A DNA stretch of 53,432 nt from an uncultured Clostridia bacterium (GCA_937894955.1 CALAXO010000070.1:1-53432), one strand, 5' to 3'. Shown: positions 32,837-42,479, counted from the first letter of the stretch. Numbers and translations are program-made. The notes: generated by a model not told the origin, from the letters alone.

Positions 32837-35800
32837 ATGGAAAAACAAGCAACTATACAGAGATTTGATAAAAATAAAGTTGCGGATTTAATAATTGAAG
32901 CTGTCGAGCATAATTTCGGCAATTCCGAGCGTAAAAACAAAACATATCGAAATTGTATAGAAAGATTGGCAGAGTGCAGCAAAAGTGCAATAATAAACGG
33001 CAACATGTTTTCCGCATTTTCAGAATACTTCATTCGGTACTTGTTCATAGTAGCTGCAAGAGGGGATAATATCATTTTTATATGCAATACCGATGCCGAG
33101 ATAGAACTTACATATGATTTTCTTGTTCGGAAATTTTCGGAAATAACAAGTTTGCGTTGCAATGACAACACAGGTGAAATTAACCTTGATGATCCGATAT
33201 GGAAAATGATAAAGATAAAAGGCAGCGGAGATAATTCGGAAGAGGCTTCGGTAGATGAAAAAAGTATTCTTGTTACTTCATTGAGGTACCTTTCATCCTC
33301 ACGCTTCGAGAACGACCATAAAAGGTTCATTCACCTTATTGACACGGTTGTGTTTATTGACACGCTTGAAACCATAAACAAGTATAATCGTCAGATGACA
33401 ATGTTCAGTACAAGAGTTAAGCATATTGCCGAAACAAATGAATGCCTTGCCAGGAACGGAGGCAGGAACGAAGGGTTTCGTCTGAGATACATGGCACGTC
33501 CGATAAAGTATATTTGCTTTGATGATTCGAGGACACCCGGACTGGACAAGGTCCTTAAAAACCTTACGGCGGAGGAGTTTGAGTCTCTGGATGCAATGCA
33601 GTATAATCCGAACGCTGTCGTTAGGTGTTACAATTACGATGGATGCAAGGATATAGGCGGAAGAGTTGTTGTTCCGCAGTTTGTCAATACAAATGAAGAA
33701 TTGGGCCCGATGATGAATATCGCATTGATGTGTCTGAAGAAGGGAGCAAAATCCGTTGCGGTGTTTGCAGATGAAGACATACCATATGAAAACATTAAAG
33801 AGTCAATTGCAGCAAATGCGGGAGACATGAAAATCGGGGAGAAGCAGTTCAGGCTTAACAGTGCAGCGTGCGATGCAAGAGATTATTCCGTAATCATTGC
33901 AATGGACAGCGAAGAGAATCTTCCGAGGACATTAAGAAAGTATATATCATTGACGGCTTCTGAAAAAACGCTGATAATTATATTTTCAAAGCCGTACATG
34001 CTGCGTGATTTTTACTATGCAAATATCGATGAAATCTGGAGCAGGATTCAACTTGCGAGGATTCCGGTTGAAACCGGAACAAAAAAGGATTTTGCGCAGA
34101 AATTGCTTATAAGAGCGAGCTCGGGTGGAATGATTGTGGATGAAATATTCCGCTCGGCGTTGAATGTCAACACGAATGACTACAGAGAAATGGTGAATAG
34201 GCAGGATGTCGTCTCCATTCTTGCTGATGTGCTGGATATCTACGGCGTGTTGAACGTGGACGAAAAAGCAGACGATGAAAAAGCAAAACTCAGATATAGG
34301 GAACAAGTGCTGAAAATTTTCGAGTTTCGTCACGACTGTGTTTTCGGTTATGACGGTAAGTTCTGTTCAGAAGACAGAGTGTTTTTGCGCACAGAAGGAG
34401 AGCTGTATGATTTGATCAACGGACGGGACATGGCGTCGTTGATTTTGGACGGCAGCGATAAAACGGAAACCATCCCCCTTCCTCGTGCGAGAATAACTCA
34501 GAACTATATTGCAGGCCAAAATCTGGTATTTAATGGCAACATCTACACAATTAGAAACATAGATACCGAAAAGGGAATCCTGTATGTTCGTCTTGCTTTT
34601 GGAGGCATTAACACAGAGGTACATCAATATATCCAAAAAAGGGAATATATCATTCGCCTTGACGGCGAAAGTGCTGCTGTGCTTGCAAATAATGTTATAG
34701 TATTAAATGGCGCTAATAATGGTGAAATTGCCGTTGAGCAAGCATGGATTTCGGTGTTCAGAGCACCTACGGAGGTTATCACACACGGATATTACGAAGT
34801 CAGCTCAAGATCCTTTGCTCAGAACAACAATAATCAAAATTATCACATAATCGACGGTGAAGGTGATTCGCTTGCGCAAAGGTCATACAGACAATACGGG
34901 AAAGTGGTTGAACCGTATTACAAATCAAAGCCTGCCGTTGCCGGTAATAAGGGAGCTTTGATGATGACAATAAGGCTAAAGGGAAAACTTGGAGAAAAGC
35001 CGGAGAGAATTGCGAATCTTGCTGCTGCAATGATCAGGGAAATAATACGTTCAATGTTTCCCTCGGTGGCTGATTCCGTTGCGGTTTGTGTTTCGCAGCA
35101 AACTGAGGCTTGCGATACGGTTGATATCGGAAGACCCAAACTCACCGTGAAAGGAAAAAACAATATTTTTAATAAAGAAGACTTTGAGATTACATTAATT
35201 GAGGACAGCGTCACGGAACTGGGAGTTATATCTGCATTATCTGCATCCGGAGAGGACACACTCAAAACGCTTTTCACTCCGATTGATGAATATCTGGAAT
35301 GGTATTTAAAGTCGGAGAAAAAGAGCGATTACTTATATTACGGAAGCGACAGAGAGCCTGCGGGATTTGATTTTGTGTCCCTCTCAAAGTTGGCTGCATT
35401 GTTAGCAGACAGAGACCATGAACTTCGTTTTGGAAGATTACACGAGCATACAACAAATCGAAATTGTGATTTCTGTGGGAAGAGGGCACGGAAAAATGAA
35501 AGACTGGACAGGCTTTCGGACGGCAGGAAAATTTGTGATCAATGCAAGAAACAAATTGTGACGGGAAATAAAAGAGAACTGAAAGAACATGCGGCTGCTG
35601 CAAAACTCTTTCTTGAAAGTAATTACGGAATAAGAATTGATAATGAGTATGCGGTTTGTTTTGATTCTGCAGAGAGAATTTTACAAGAAATTAAGGCAAA
35701 GGGAGATACGGAATACAAGGGAGATATACCGCTTTTTTCCTTTTTCAAAAAAAAGAGGGTTCACGTTGAAAAAGGGTTGCCCTCAGCGAATCTGACCGAA

Positions 35801-37243
35801 TTATTTGTTCGTGAATTGACACATGCCTGGCAGCGAAAAAACGTTCCGGATCTTTCGGCAGACCTTTCGGAAGGGCTGCTTGCCATTGTGGATATACAGT
35901 ATTTAAGGTTTATCAGCAGGAATGGTTTGGCGGATGAAAGAACAAGCAAGCTGAACAGCTCCTATACGAGAGCAGGCACGGGATATAGGGAGATAGCCGG
36001 TAAACTAAAGGAAAACCCTAAGTACAGAAATAATCCGTTTTTGTATTTACGTGCAGCTGCTTCGGGAGAATTTTCGGATGAGCTTATCTCGGAGAAACCG
36101 CGAAAAAGGGAGATAGGGGAGGATATCTTCGGGAAAAAATATGAGCCAAAAGAATTTGACCGGGTTCTTGAAGGGCCCCCGGAGTATTTTTATCGCAATC
36201 GTTTGACATCCGCTCAGCAAATGCTTTATGATTCTATGATAGAAGCAATTATTCAGCATGCTGAGAGTGTGGATGCAAACGGACTGAAGGAAGGCAGTGT
36301 TTTAACGGTGTCTAAAGCGATAAGCTATGATCGTCCCGATTTGTTTTGGTACAATGACTGCGCATACATAGAAGATAAAATCCGTCTTAAGTACGGTGCC
36401 GGTAGGGAAGAACGGGAAACACTTCAAAAACAGATGGATGAGATGATTTCGAAATTTGTTGAAGACATTGATGACAAGATGAGCGCATATGATGCGGCAA
36501 TACGCATCTACGCAAAAGTTGTTAATGCAACGGATTACGATACCATTGCGCTTAACGAGCAGAAGGCTCAGGGCGGGCCGGCCAAGGATGAAATTGATTA
36601 TCTGAGAACAATATGCGGAGTTTTTATCAGAGGAACAGCAGTTTGCGAAGGATACGCGCGTGCGGTCGCATATTTGATGCAGAAATGCGGCATTGAGTGT
36701 GCCGAAACAGTCGGATATATAACAAAAGCCGACGGCGGGCAAGGAACGCCGCATGCATGGAACATTATTAAAATAGACGGCGAATACTACCATATGGATG
36801 CAACATGGGATGATTATTCCAATACGAATCAAGCGGTCAGGCATGATGAATTCGGATATAATTATTTCTGCATTACAACGGAAGAAATTCAAAGGACACG
36901 AAAAGTTGACCTTTGCCCGACGGATGTTCCGATTTGCTCGGCCGCGGCAGCAAACTACTATCATCATAATGCGTTGATATTAACGAAGTATGATTTGAAT
37001 GAAGTAAAACGGTTTGCCGCCGAGGCAGCGGAGCGGGGGCTTGATAAATTCTCGTTCAAATGCGGAAGTGTTGCGGTTTACAGAGAGGCCATAAACAGAT
37101 TGTTCGTGAGTTCGTCAGAAGGGTTTTCGGCTGTTGGTGCGGCAGCAAAGGCGAACAGAAAGATTGATGGCTCGACATATTCGTATTCATGGAATGCTGA
37201 AATACGCACAATAACCGTGAAATTCAAATTCAAAAACAGTTGA
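32837..37243 (+). CDS. Giant multidomain protein: degenerate helicase-like region, zinc finger, DA1-like peptidase, transglutaminase
   Basis: The product has 1468 residues from ATG 32837 (AAAGGA upstream); in-frame ATGs at 32765-32789 overlap the previous gene. About 1-450 resembles a worn SF2 helicase: ILVTSLRYLSSSRF, then VVFIDTLETI where motif II would be, and SVAVFADEDIP; no Walker A is seen. A treble-clef zinc finger CDFC...CDQC lies at about 877-905. A DA1-like peptidase block follows, LTELFVRELTHAWQRKN...LSEGLLAIVDI (about 988-1020), in which the first His of HExxH is Arg. A transglutaminase-like domain ends the protein: Cys in GTAVCEGYARA (about 1269), His in TPHAWNII (about 1306), Asp in YHMDATWDDY (about 1322), a complete Cys-His-Asp triad. 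The last domain could be a cysteine protease or crosslinker. The helicase call is tentative. Confidence 0.75.
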   Translation: MEKQATIQRFDKNKVADLIIEAVEHNFGNSERKNKTYRNCIERLAECSKSAIINGNMFSAFSEYFIRYLFIVAARGDNIIFICNTDAEIELTYDFLVRKFSEITSLRCNDNTGEINLDDPIWKMIKIKGSGDNSEEASVDEKSILVTSLRYLSSSRFENDHKRFIHLIDTVVFIDTLETINKYNRQMTMFSTRVKHIAETNECLARNGGRNEGFRLRYMARPIKYICFDDSRTPGLDKVLKNLTAEEFESLDAMQYNPNAVVRCYNYDGCKDIGGRVVVPQFVNTNEELGPMMNIALMCLKKGAKSVAVFADEDIPYENIKESIAANAGDMKIGEKQFRLNSAACDARDYSVIIAMDSEENLPRTLRKYISLTASEKTLIIIFSKPYMLRDFYYANIDEIWSRIQLARIPVETGTKKDFAQKLLIRASSGGMIVDEIFRSALNVNTNDYREMVNRQDVVSILADVLDIYGVLNVDEKADDEKAKLRYREQVLKIFEFRHDCVFGYDGKFCSEDRVFLRTEGELYDLINGRDMASLILDGSDKTETIPLPRARITQNYIAGQNLVFNGNIYTIRNIDTEKGILYVRLAFGGINTEVHQYIQKREYIIRLDGESAAVLANNVIVLNGANNGEIAVEQAWISVFRAPTEVITHGYYEVSSRSFAQNNNNQNYHIIDGEGDSLAQRSYRQYGKVVEPYYKSKPAVAGNKGALMMTIRLKGKLGEKPERIANLAAAMIREIIRSMFPSVADSVAVCVSQQTEACDTVDIGRPKLTVKGKNNIFNKEDFEITLIEDSVTELGVISALSASGEDTLKTLFTPIDEYLEWYLKSEKKSDYLYYGSDREPAGFDFVSLSKLAALLADRDHELRFGRLHEHTTNRNCDFCGKRARKNERLDRLSDGRKICDQCKKQIVTGNKRELKEHAAAAKLFLESNYGIRIDNEYAVCFDSAERILQEIKAKGDTEYKGDIPLFSFFKKKRVHVEKGLPSANLTELFVRELTHAWQRKNVPDLSADLSEGLLAIVDIQYLRFISRNGLADERTSKLNSSYTRAGTGYREIAGKLKENPKYRNNPFLYLRAAASGEFSDELISEKPRKREIGEDIFGKKYEPKEFDRVLEGPPEYFYRNRLTSAQQMLYDSMIEAIIQHAESVDANGLKEGSVLTVSKAISYDRPDLFWYNDCAYIEDKIRLKYGAGREERETLQKQMDEMISKFVEDIDDKMSAYDAAIRIYAKVVNATDYDTIALNEQKAQGGPAKDEIDYLRTICGVFIRGTAVCEGYARAVAYLMQKCGIECAETVGYITKADGGQGTPHAWNIIKIDGEYYHMDATWDDYSNTNQAVRHDEFGYNYFCITTEEIQRTRKVDLCPTDVPICSAAAANYYHHNALILTKYDLNEVKRFAAEAAERGLDKFSFKCGSVAVYREAINRLFVSSSEGFSAVGAAAKANRKIDGSTYSYSWNAEIRTITVKFKFKNS

Positions 37244-37272
37244 CTTTTAAAAGATTGAAGGAAGATTAAATC

Positions 37273-37608
37273 ATGAAAAGATTGGTTTCGGTTGCAATTA
37301 TTGTTTTTATGCTTGCGATCTGCGCATGTTCCCCGGCAAAAAGAATTGTTGGGGAGTGGAAAACGCAAAGCACAGTGCTTGGAGTAGTTGTGGAAACGAC
37401 TTATGTCTTTGATGAAGACGGAACAGGCAAGAAATGCGGAGCCGCCGAAATGCCGTTTACATACGAGGTTCAAGACAATAAACTGTTGATAACAACAAGC
37501 ATCATAGGCGTTGATGTTTCAAAAAAAGAGTATTCCATTGATTTTAAAGGGAATACGATTATACTTACAGACGAAAATGAAACCATTGAACTCATAAAGA
37601 AAAAGTGA
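37273..37608 (+). CDS. Small lipoprotein, lipocalin-like (DUF5640-type)
   Basis: The 111-residue product has a signal segment with lipobox AICAC (Cys19). The mature 90 residues are beta-rich: IVGEWKTQSTVLG, TTYVFDEDGTGKK, FTYEVQDNKLLITTS, YSIDFKGNTIILTDENETIELI. The 'GxW' start, the 'F..DGtg' strand and 'y.v.~n.L.i' strand are the pattern of small lipocalin-like lipoproteins common in Clostridia. It lies 29 bp after the giant protein gene and 45 bp before the Clp-FtsH fusion gene, so it belongs to the cluster. It should sit on the outer face, like the vWA domain. Confidence 0.8.
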   Translation: MKRLVSVAIIVFMLAICACSPAKRIVGEWKTQSTVLGVVVETTYVFDEDGTGKKCGAAEMPFTYEVQDNKLLITTSIIGVDVSKKEYSIDFKGNTIILTDENETIELIKKK

Positions 37609-37653
37609 TAAAATCAGTCTTGATAATCTCAACATAAAAACATAGGGGGAGTA

Positions 37654-40600
37654 ATGGAAGAACTTGAGTACAGTCCTCTTCTGAGAAGACTTATTGAGAA
37701 AGCAACAGAACTTGACGGCGAACCGAATCATAAGTTAACAGCAGAGGGCTTTATTGCGGCAGTCGTTTGCTATGTCAGAGATGTAAGCGATCCGGACAGC
37801 CAAAGACTGAAGAACATGCTGAAGCTGAAACTTCCGACAGCGATAAGCGATCCAAACGATATTGCAACAGACTTCATTTTGCATGCTACCGGTAAAGCCA
37901 CACCCGAGTCAAGGCGCATTGACGAAAGCTATATTGAAGGATGTCTTAAAAAGGCGCGCTGCATTGCGGCGAGCGAGGGTTCGGGAGAGGTGCATGCGTA
38001 CCGGCTGCTGAAATGTATCCTTGACGAGCCGAACGACTTTATACGTAACTATATAGTTTTCGATGATCTCTCCGAGACGGAGCAGACAGTGCCCGGCATA
38101 CAAACGCTCGAGGATGCTTACACACGAATATTCGGCAGCGACACTGCTGAGGCACAAAAATCATCCCACAGCGGAGAATGCAAGAAGGAGACTCGAAAAG
38201 AGGCACAAAAAAGTATTGCGGATATAATAAAAAGGACTAAGCTGATTCAGGAGTATCTGAGTGAGAGAGTCTTTGGTCAGGATAATGCGGTAAGTGTATT
38301 CGTTGAGGGATATTTTCGCGCGGAGCTTTCGTCACTGACGGACAAAAGCAGCAATCGACCGCGAGCAACCTTTTTGTTTGCCGGCCCTCCGGGAGTTGGC
38401 AAAACCTTCCTTGCAGAAAAGGCTGCTGAAGCTATCAGCTATGTGGAAGAAAAAGAAATTCCGTTTGTTCGATTCGATATGAGTGAATACTGCGACAAAG
38501 AGTCCTCGCTTGAATTCATTGGCAGTGACGGTGTTTACAAGGGTTCAAAATCGGGCAATTTTACGAGCTTTGTGGAAAAGAATCCGCGCTGCTTAATTCT
38601 TTTGGACGAGGTTGAAAAGGCGCACATTTCAATCATCCATTTATTCCTTCAAATTTTAGATGCAGGAAGGATACGAGACAGCAAAACGGACGAAGAAGTA
38701 TCCCTTGCGAGCGCAATAATGGTTTTTACAACCAATGTGGGCAAACAGCTTTACGAAAACTCCGAGTCGATTGATTTTTCGATTTTGCCGCGCAAAGTAA
38801 TTTTAAAGGCATTGCAAAAGGACGTTGAACCAAACACGAAAATGCCGTATTTCCCTGCTGCGATATGCTCAAGATTTGCGTCGGGAAATGTTGTTATGTT
38901 CAACCATATTCGGGCGCACGAACTTTGGGAAATGACAAAACGCGAAGTGTTAAGGAGTGCTGAGTCTTTTACAAAGAGAACCGGAATTGGGGTCTCTGTA
39001 GACGAAAAGGCATACACTGCGCTGCTTTTGGCAGAGGGAGGAGCAGCAGATGCACGTGCAGTAACATCACAGGCAAGGACATTTCTGAATAACGAGATAT
39101 ACGAGATGTTTAGATTGCTGAGCTCTGACCGGAGCAAAACAGGTATCGGAAAGCTCGAGGAAATTTCGATTGAAGTCGATTTGAAGTCCGACAACGATGA
39201 AATTAACTGTTTGTTTAACAATACAGAAATGCAGAACGCTATGATGGTATCAACATCGGACATTATTGAAGAGTGCATGAAACAATCTTCGGGTGTTGTT
39301 TTCTTGGGTGCTGAGGATATAAAAAGTGCAAAAAACATCGTCCACAATAACGAGCTAAGCTTTGCCGTTGTAGATTTATCGTTGAGAGAGCGCGGCAACT
39401 CGGAACTGCTGAATCAGGAAGACATTGAATCGACAGGCAGGGATATTTTTTGGTATCTCCGCGAGAACCTGCCGAACCTGCCGATATATGTCCTTGAAAA
39501 GAACTCCCAAACACTGAGTAAAGAAGAAAAGCGTTCTTTGCTTAAACAGGGAATAAGAGGAATCTTGCGGATTGGTGATGATGCAGCAACCTTTGACAGA
39601 AGCATTGAAGATATATGCGTTCGGGTGCATCAGCAAAAAAGTATGAATATGCTGGCAAGAGCGAACAAACTTATCTCGTTTGAAACATCACAGAAGGTGA
39701 GTGAGGACGGAAAACATGCAGTAATAACCTTGTTTGATTTTGAAACGGAGACCGCAATAGAAGCTGAGGATTCAAGCAATATAATGAGTACTGTTTCAAG
39801 GCCAAACATACGTTTTGATCACGTTATCGGAGCGGAAGATGCAAAGAAAGAACTGAAGTACTTTGTTGAATACCTGAAAAATCCCGGAAAATTTATCGGT
39901 ACAGGAGTAAGTGCACCCAAAGGAGTAATTCTTTACGGCCCTCCGGGCACGGGCAAAACAATGCTTGCAAAGGCAATGGCAGGTGAGTCGAATGCAACAT
40001 TCCTTTTTGCGGAGGGAAATCAGTTTTTAAGCAGATATGTGGGTGGCGGTTCCGAAAAGGTTCACGAGCTTTTTCGGACAGCACGTAAATACGCACCGTC
40101 CATTCTGTTCATCGACGAAATCGATGCTATTGCAAAAGAACGCCGAGGAGAAGATCGAACAGGAGCAGAGGCAACGTTGACGGCGTTCCTTACGGAGATG
40201 GATGGGTTCAATAAGGATCTTTCAAAACCTGTATTTGTTCTTGCGGCAACTAATTTTGATGTTGAATCCGGCGGAAGCAAAAGTCTTGACCCTGCGCTCA
40301 TGCGCAGATTTGACCGAAGAGTTTTAATTGATCTTCCCAACAAAGCAGAACGACGCACATATCTCAAAATGAAAATAAATAAAAACAATGTTTTTAACGT
40401 GTCTGACAGTAAACTTGAAAACATTGTTGTGCGCTCAACCGGCATGAGTCTTGCTGCACTGGAATCAGTTGCGGAACTCGCTTTGAGAATGGCAATTCGT
40501 AACGGAGAAATGAAAGTAACGAATGAAGTTTTCGAAAAGGCGTTTGAAACATTTAACAGCGGGGAATCCCAAAAATGGGATAGTGCAACGCTTGAACGCG

Positions 40601-41124
40601 TAGCTCGACATGAAGCCGGTCATGCGTTTCTTTGCTGGCAAGGCGGTGAAACCCCATCATATGTTACAGTGGTTGCAAGAGCGAATCATGGCGGTTATAT
40701 GCAGCGCGGTGACAACGAGGAAAAACCAATTTACACAAAGCGTGAATTGATTGGAAGGATCCGAACATCTCTTGGCGGGCGTGCGGCTGAGATGGTTTAT
40801 TACGGCAACGAAGACGGAATTTCAACCGGCGCAGCGGGAGACTTGGAAACTGCAACATCCTTGTCAAAGCGCTTGATATGCAGTTACGGCATGGTTGAAG
40901 AGTTCGGCCTTGCAGCAGTAGATCCGAATTCAGCGAGCGGTGAGCTTTCGAACGAGATAAGAAAAAGTATTAACAACATACTGGACATTGAGCTGAAGAA
41001 GGCAATACGAATTATCAGCGAGAATCGGGAAGCCGTAGACAAGCTTGTTGAAAAATTGCTCAAAGATGATTATGCTGCCGGGGACGAAATAGACGCGATT
41101 TTCGCATCGTGCATTAAGGGTTAA
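37654..41124 (+). CDS. Clp-type AAA+ / receiver-like / FtsH AAA+-metalloprotease fusion
   Basis: The product has 1156 residues. About 1-150 is a Clp-N-like helical domain. A ClpA/B D2-type AAA+ follows: GPPGVGKT (about 244-251), LILLDEVEKAH (about 313-323), FTTNVG. About 535-650 looks like a response-regulator receiver: FAVVDLSL with a candidate phospho-Asp (about 574), PNLPIYVLEK, KQGIRGILRIGDD. The C-terminal half is FtsH: GPPGTGKT (about 763-770), ILFIDEIDAIA (about 816-826), RRFDRRV (arginine finger), RHEAGHAF with the HExGH zinc site (about 987-991) and the third ligand in GAAGDLETAT (about 1062). The N-terminal membrane anchor of normal FtsH is missing, so it should be soluble or recruited by its partners. 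This domain order is new to me. It is the last gene before the cluster terminator. Confidence 0.9.
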   Translation: MEELEYSPLLRRLIEKATELDGEPNHKLTAEGFIAAVVCYVRDVSDPDSQRLKNMLKLKLPTAISDPNDIATDFILHATGKATPESRRIDESYIEGCLKKARCIAASEGSGEVHAYRLLKCILDEPNDFIRNYIVFDDLSETEQTVPGIQTLEDAYTRIFGSDTAEAQKSSHSGECKKETRKEAQKSIADIIKRTKLIQEYLSERVFGQDNAVSVFVEGYFRAELSSLTDKSSNRPRATFLFAGPPGVGKTFLAEKAAEAISYVEEKEIPFVRFDMSEYCDKESSLEFIGSDGVYKGSKSGNFTSFVEKNPRCLILLDEVEKAHISIIHLFLQILDAGRIRDSKTDEEVSLASAIMVFTTNVGKQLYENSESIDFSILPRKVILKALQKDVEPNTKMPYFPAAICSRFASGNVVMFNHIRAHELWEMTKREVLRSAESFTKRTGIGVSVDEKAYTALLLAEGGAADARAVTSQARTFLNNEIYEMFRLLSSDRSKTGIGKLEEISIEVDLKSDNDEINCLFNNTEMQNAMMVSTSDIIEECMKQSSGVVFLGAEDIKSAKNIVHNNELSFAVVDLSLRERGNSELLNQEDIESTGRDIFWYLRENLPNLPIYVLEKNSQTLSKEEKRSLLKQGIRGILRIGDDAATFDRSIEDICVRVHQQKSMNMLARANKLISFETSQKVSEDGKHAVITLFDFETETAIEAEDSSNIMSTVSRPNIRFDHVIGAEDAKKELKYFVEYLKNPGKFIGTGVSAPKGVILYGPPGTGKTMLAKAMAGESNATFLFAEGNQFLSRYVGGGSEKVHELFRTARKYAPSILFIDEIDAIAKERRGEDRTGAEATLTAFLTEMDGFNKDLSKPVFVLAATNFDVESGGSKSLDPALMRRFDRRVLIDLPNKAERRTYLKMKINKNNVFNVSDSKLENIVVRSTGMSLAALESVAELALRMAIRNGEMKVTNEVFEKAFETFNSGESQKWDSATLERVARHEAGHAFLCWQGGETPSYVTVVARANHGGYMQRGDNEEKPIYTKRELIGRIRTSLGGRAAEMVYYGNEDGISTGAAGDLETATSLSKRLICSYGMVEEFGLAAVDPNSASGELSNEIRKSINNILDIELKKAIRIISENREAVDKLVEKLLKDDYAAGDEIDAIFASCIKG

Positions 41125-41134
41125 TATAATAAAC

Positions 41135-41185
41135 ATTGCGAGACAGCCTTGATGAATGCCCGGATGGGACGGGCTGTCTCGCAAT
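41135..41185 (+). terminator. Strong hairpin ending the tubulin-like gene cluster
   Basis: A 14-bp perfect stem, ATTGCGAGACAGCC (41135-41148) with its complement (41172-41185), ten bases after the stop. The T run is short, but the stem is strong. Confidence 0.75.
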
Positions 41186-41293
41186 TACGGAGAAAATGCC
41201 ACGCCATGGCAGCAAGGCAATGCTGACAGCAATGAAATGATATTAAACGATGCCGTTTGCTGAACGAATGACAACTGAATGCGGATAATAAAC

Positions 41294-41320
41294 GAAACAG
41301 CCGTCGCACGACGGCTGTTT
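41294..41320 (-). terminator. Terminator of tRNA-Arg
   Basis: AAACAGCCGTCG and CGACGGCTGTTT flank a 3-nt loop directly past the CCA end of the tRNA, with CGTTTATT following on the minus strand. Confidence 0.75.
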
Positions 41321-41397
41321 TGGCATCCCCGGCGCGATTCGAACGCGCGACCTTCCGCTTAGGAGGCGGACGCTCTATCCTGCTGAGCTACGGAGAC
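41321..41397 (-). tRNA. tRNA-Arg(CCU)
   Basis: It is 77 nt with a complete cloverleaf: acceptor GTCTCCG/CGGGGAT (two G-U pairs), D stem GCTC/GAGC, anticodon stem TCCGC/GCGGA with loop CTCCTAA (anticodon CCT, reads AGG), T stem GCGCG/CGCGC with TTCGAAT loop, discriminator G and encoded CCA. Confidence 0.96.
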
Positions 41398-41411
41398 ATT
41401 TACCAACAATT

Positions 41412-41440
41412 ATTCTATCTTATTTTTGAGAAAGAGTCAA
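41412..41440 (-). promoter_or_regulatory. Promoter of tRNA-Arg
   Basis: On the minus strand TTGACT (41440-41435) and TAGAAT (41417-41412) are 17 bp apart, 15 bp before the tRNA. Confidence 0.8.
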
Positions 41441-41641
41441 TCACTTTATGCGGGCAGGGTGAAATATATCTTGGAGACGGCGCCGGGTACCGATATTTTT
41501 CGGACGGCAGCCGAAGAAGACGGCAGCCCGGGGTGCAATTTTCTGCTTTTGAGGAGAAAAATCGGGTTCCTCTTGAAAATAGAAAAAGAAATGGTAGAAT
41601 ATTGGATAAAGGACATAAAAGTGTTTAAGGAGGTGCAAAAC

Positions 41642-42457
41642 ATGCCGGCGAGGACAAAAATCATTGCGGCGTACCCATCGCTTTCACCTGCGGAGCGGCA
41701 GGCGGCGGACTTTATCCTTTCCGATCCGGATGCGGTTCCGCATCTTTCGATAAAGCAGATTGCGGCGCGGGCGGGGGTCAGTATGCCGACCGTGACGCGG
41801 CTTGTACGGCGGGCGGGCTACAGCGGTTTTACGGAGCTGCGAATTGCGCTTGCCGGAAGTTTTACCAAAAATAAACCGGTTGCATCGGGCGATGATGACG
41901 GCGAGTTTTTCAGCAAATTGATGCTCGGCCAGATGCGTTCGGTCGAGGCAGCACTTAAGGCTGCGGATGAGGAAGGAATTTGCGCACTTGCCAAACGGCT
42001 TGTGACGAGCACGGGGTGTGTGCTGCTGTGCGGTGCGGGAGCAGCGGCGGGGATTGCCGAAAGTGCGGGCAGTGCACTTGTCGAACTCGGAATCCGTGCG
42101 GTTTGCCCGCAAAAACCCGAAACCCGGGCGGCATATTCCGCGCTGCTCGGTGAAGGAGACATTCTGTTCTGCATCCGTTCCGAAGGAAGCAGGGAAAGCG
42201 CGCAGCAACTGGCGGAATGCATTCGAACGGCAAAAAAGGGTGGTGCGTACACTGTTTTTGTTTGCAATGAGCCTTGCATTTCGGCGGAGAGCGAAGCGGA
42301 TTGCAGCATTTGCACAACATGCGAAAGCGATATTCGCGGACTTTTGGGCTATGCAACATCGGCATCGCTTGTTGCTTTTACGGAAGCTTTATTCGCGCTC
42401 ACGGCGCGATATGCGGGAAAAATTCCGGAGAATGCATACCGGGGAAGAATGCAGTGA
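41642..42457 (+). CDS. MurR/RpiR-family transcriptional regulator
   Basis: The product has 271 residues from ATG 41642, chosen for AAGGAGGTG eight bases upstream. The N-terminal HTH_6 domain is clear: LSPAERQAADFILSDPDAVPHLSIKQIAARAGVSMPTVTRLVRRAGY. The C-terminal SIS domain (about 125-250) has VLLCGAGAAAGIAESAGSALVELGIRA and DILFCIRSEGSRESAQQLAECI, the usual sugar-phosphate pocket strands. Such proteins control genes for amino-sugar or sugar-phosphate use. The next gene, 23 bp on, encodes a PHP phosphoesterase, so the two probably share a transcript; a phosphorylated sugar or nucleotide could be the effector (inference). A promoter TTGAAA-16-TAGAAT lies at 41573-41600. Confidence 0.92.
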   Translation: MPARTKIIAAYPSLSPAERQAADFILSDPDAVPHLSIKQIAARAGVSMPTVTRLVRRAGYSGFTELRIALAGSFTKNKPVASGDDDGEFFSKLMLGQMRSVEAALKAADEEGICALAKRLVTSTGCVLLCGAGAAAGIAESAGSALVELGIRAVCPQKPETRAAYSALLGEGDILFCIRSEGSRESAQQLAECIRTAKKGGAYTVFVCNEPCISAESEADCSICTTCESDIRGLLGYATSASLVAFTEALFALTARYAGKIPENAYRGRMQ

Positions 42458-42479
42458 GCAGCTGAAAGGAAAAAATAAA

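Noticed and set aside
41125..41400. tRNA-Arg as an attachment site for the tubulin-like cluster
   Set aside because: No direct repeat of the tRNA end or integrase gene is visible on either side of the cluster.
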